From Helopsaltes ochotensis (lineage: Eukaryota; Chordata; Aves; Passeriformes; Locustellidae), in NCBI GenBank assembly GCA_013400155.1, contig VXBM01000286.1:799455-863454 (forward strand): DNA of 64,000 nucleotides, given 5' to 3'. The translations under genes were made by a program, and so were the position numbers. The notes under the pieces were generated by a model. The model had not been told where the DNA came from. It made no database searches and worked only from the letters and a program-made list of their open reading frames with translations. This document shows positions 62,762-64,000 of the stretch, piece by piece (the stretch's first letter is position 1; each line of letters opens with the position of its first letter).

Positions 62762-63531
62762 TGTCTTGGTTGGAAAGACAGGTATCTGCTAGGGAGGGCA
62801 GGACCTCCCTTTGGAATGGAGAATTCAAATCCCCTCCCTCCAAATTATTATAATTTAGGAAATTAAACGGGCTTTTCAAGCAGAGGTATAGAGTTAGGAA
62901 TAACAGTTCTTTACTAGTATGTAATAACAAGGTAAAACAAACAGCAATAACTACTACAACATTAACAGTAAGACAGACCCAAAGACCTTAAGAGGTTTTG
63001 CTTCAGAGTCCAGGGGGCAGTCAGGTGCCGGGGCTCCGAGAACACCAGGCTGAAACGGTGGGAAAATCCCGGCCTGTGGTGAGATCAGAAGCGCTCTCTG
63101 ATGGCAGCTGAAGCAGCCGGGATGTCCTGGCTGAGCACAATGTGATGGGAAAACCCCCAAAGCACAAAGCAGTGTCAAGGAAAACAGCGGTGGCTGGACA
63201 GGGCCGGCCCGGCTCCAGAAGGGTGGAGAAGGCGAGCCCGGAGTTCTGAGGCACACGAGGAGCTGGTGCAGGTTCCTCAGGTAGCAGCAATGAACTCCTG
63301 TAGCAAGCAGCAGCAGCCGTCCTCTCTTCCCCCGAATGCTGGGACCAAGAGAGGGAAACTGCCCCCGGCCTTGTTCTTTACCTGCTTCCCAGACCTCGTG
63401 GTATCTTCTCCTTTTGTTTTAGCCAAGTACTGGAACAAAGCACCCACAAGTATCCAGCGATCAGTCTCGTAGCAACTCAGATGGGGGAAGAAAATTCCAC
63501 AATACAGGAAACACAATTCCAACCCCCAACA
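62762..63531 (-). mobile_element. ERVL-like LTR (3' LTR of a minus-strand provirus)
   Basis: On the minus strand the element starts TGTTGGGGGTTGG and ends CCAACCAAGACA, giving the TG...CA ends of a retroviral LTR of about 770 bases. It is preceded, in element orientation, by a purine-rich GGGGTGG motif (possible polypurine tract) and by the pol end, so it is the 3' LTR. The last 170 bases, with AATTTCCTAAATTATAATAA and GGAGGGAGGGGATTTG, fit LTRs I recall from passerine ERVL copies. An AGTAAA near 62915 could serve as a poly-A signal. GGAAG at 62757-62761 would be the target duplication if the far end matches. The mid-LTR is rich in CpG. Confidence 0.8.
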
Positions 63532-63660
63532 TTATCCACCCCGAATTTTTTCCCACACCAAAATATTACATCAAGTTTAAATCTTTAAATCATATGCATA
63601 CAAGCACTACCTAATGATATACATATATACATGCAGATATGGATACAATCAAAATGTAGT
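63532..63660 (-). mobile_element. ERV internal region between pol end and 3' LTR
   Basis: About 130 AT-rich bases without an envelope frame separate the pol stop from the LTR. A direct pol-to-LTR join is normal for ERVL-class elements, which usually lack env. Confidence 0.6.
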
Positions 63661-64000
63661 TCACCCTAAAACAAGGTCCCCTTGAGGTATACATCGGGTC
63701 GCTCTATCTTTTTGCACTACCCACCAGGTGCACCCTGGTCCCTGAGCAAAGACAACCCCACGGGTGGGACTGTCTTTGCTGGAGGCAGAATTAATCCAAA
63801 CAGTTTTTCCCAGCATACCCCTCATGTGTACCACTGGAACCTTACCTCCATCAGTTGTTTGTAAAGGCTCCGATTGGGCAGGGCCTGCTCGGTTGGTGGA
63901 ACCTCGGGTATTCACTAACCATGTGGCCTTTGCTAAATTAATCTCCCAGTTCTTAAAGGTCCCTCCCCCCAGTGCCTTCAAGGTGGTTTTAAGCAGACCA
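63661..64000 (-). pseudogene. pol: ERVL-like pol, integrase C-terminal part (partial, runs off edge)
   Basis: An open minus-strand frame enters from the right window edge without a stop and ends at 63661. It carries NLAKATWLVNTRG, then NRAGPAQSEPLQT, VPVVHMRGMLGKTVW and GCTWWVVQKDRATRC, typical of the end of avian ERVL integrase. In this group the region lies after the catalytic core and contributes DNA binding during integration; the catalytic triad itself is outside the window. No stop interrupts the 113 visible codons, so the insertion is fairly young, but the frame ends abruptly after VLG and a single-base frameshift there is possible. Host domestication is not suggested. The start seen inside the frame is not a real start. 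Confidence 0.82.

Noticed and set aside
62562..62930. Open frames with FLPS or GRKE repeats
   Set aside because: They are translations of the GGAA microsatellite and have no other content.
1..64000. CRISPR arrays, bacterial operons, ribosome binding sites, rRNA
   Set aside because: The sequence is vertebrate nuclear DNA; none of these was seen.

Overview
This window looks like non-coding vertebrate DNA, almost certainly from a bird and probably a songbird or close relative. The base composition is AT-rich by eye, stop codons are dense in all six frames, and no open frame resembles a conserved cellular protein. The avian assignment rests on five CR1 LINE fragments, on an ERVL-type endogenous retrovirus end with an LTR of the kind I recall from passerine genomes, and on an LTR-like repeat that I recall as common in bird genomes. 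The rest is old single-copy sequence with simple repeats, decayed ancient repeats and one 20-base assembly gap. I cannot tell whether the window is a gene desert or one long intron.

Layout. 1-2100 is featureless AT-rich DNA. A dense CpG cluster lies at about 2131-2216. A perfect hairpin follows at 2611-2638, then three weak copies of an ancient repeat carrying near-palindromic motifs (2890-3440). 3441-22820 is mostly unremarkable; it holds small inverted repeats, T tracts, a possible ancient CR1 relic (about 16290-16420) and the gap (21750-21769). An LTR-like repeat covers about 22825-23275. 23276-39937 has a 32-bp tandem duplication, a CpG-retaining block at about 26280-26530 and a tiny CR1 tail at 30478. 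CR1 fragments follow at 39938-40170 (+), 46794-46995 (-), 51236-51306 (+) and 59129-59644 (-). Large homopolymer and microsatellite tracts lie at 46766 (T28), 54291 (AT then AG), 58164 (T54) and 62649 (GGAA x28). The right edge is the 3' end of an ERVL-like provirus on the minus strand: a full-length-looking LTR at 62762-63531, preceded in element orientation by the end of pol, which runs off the window.

Function. The only recognisable coding sequence is transposon-derived: the retroviral integrase tail and a scrap of CR1 ORF2. Three exon-like intervals (8501-8597, 56554-56634, 60909-60985) have splice-site-like borders on the plus strand, but nothing ties them together. I found no previously undescribed biological system. 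The most useful leads are the CpG cluster, the ERV inserted beside a GGAA array, the 3'-truncated CR1 joined to a T28 tract, and the scattered decayed palindromic repeats.
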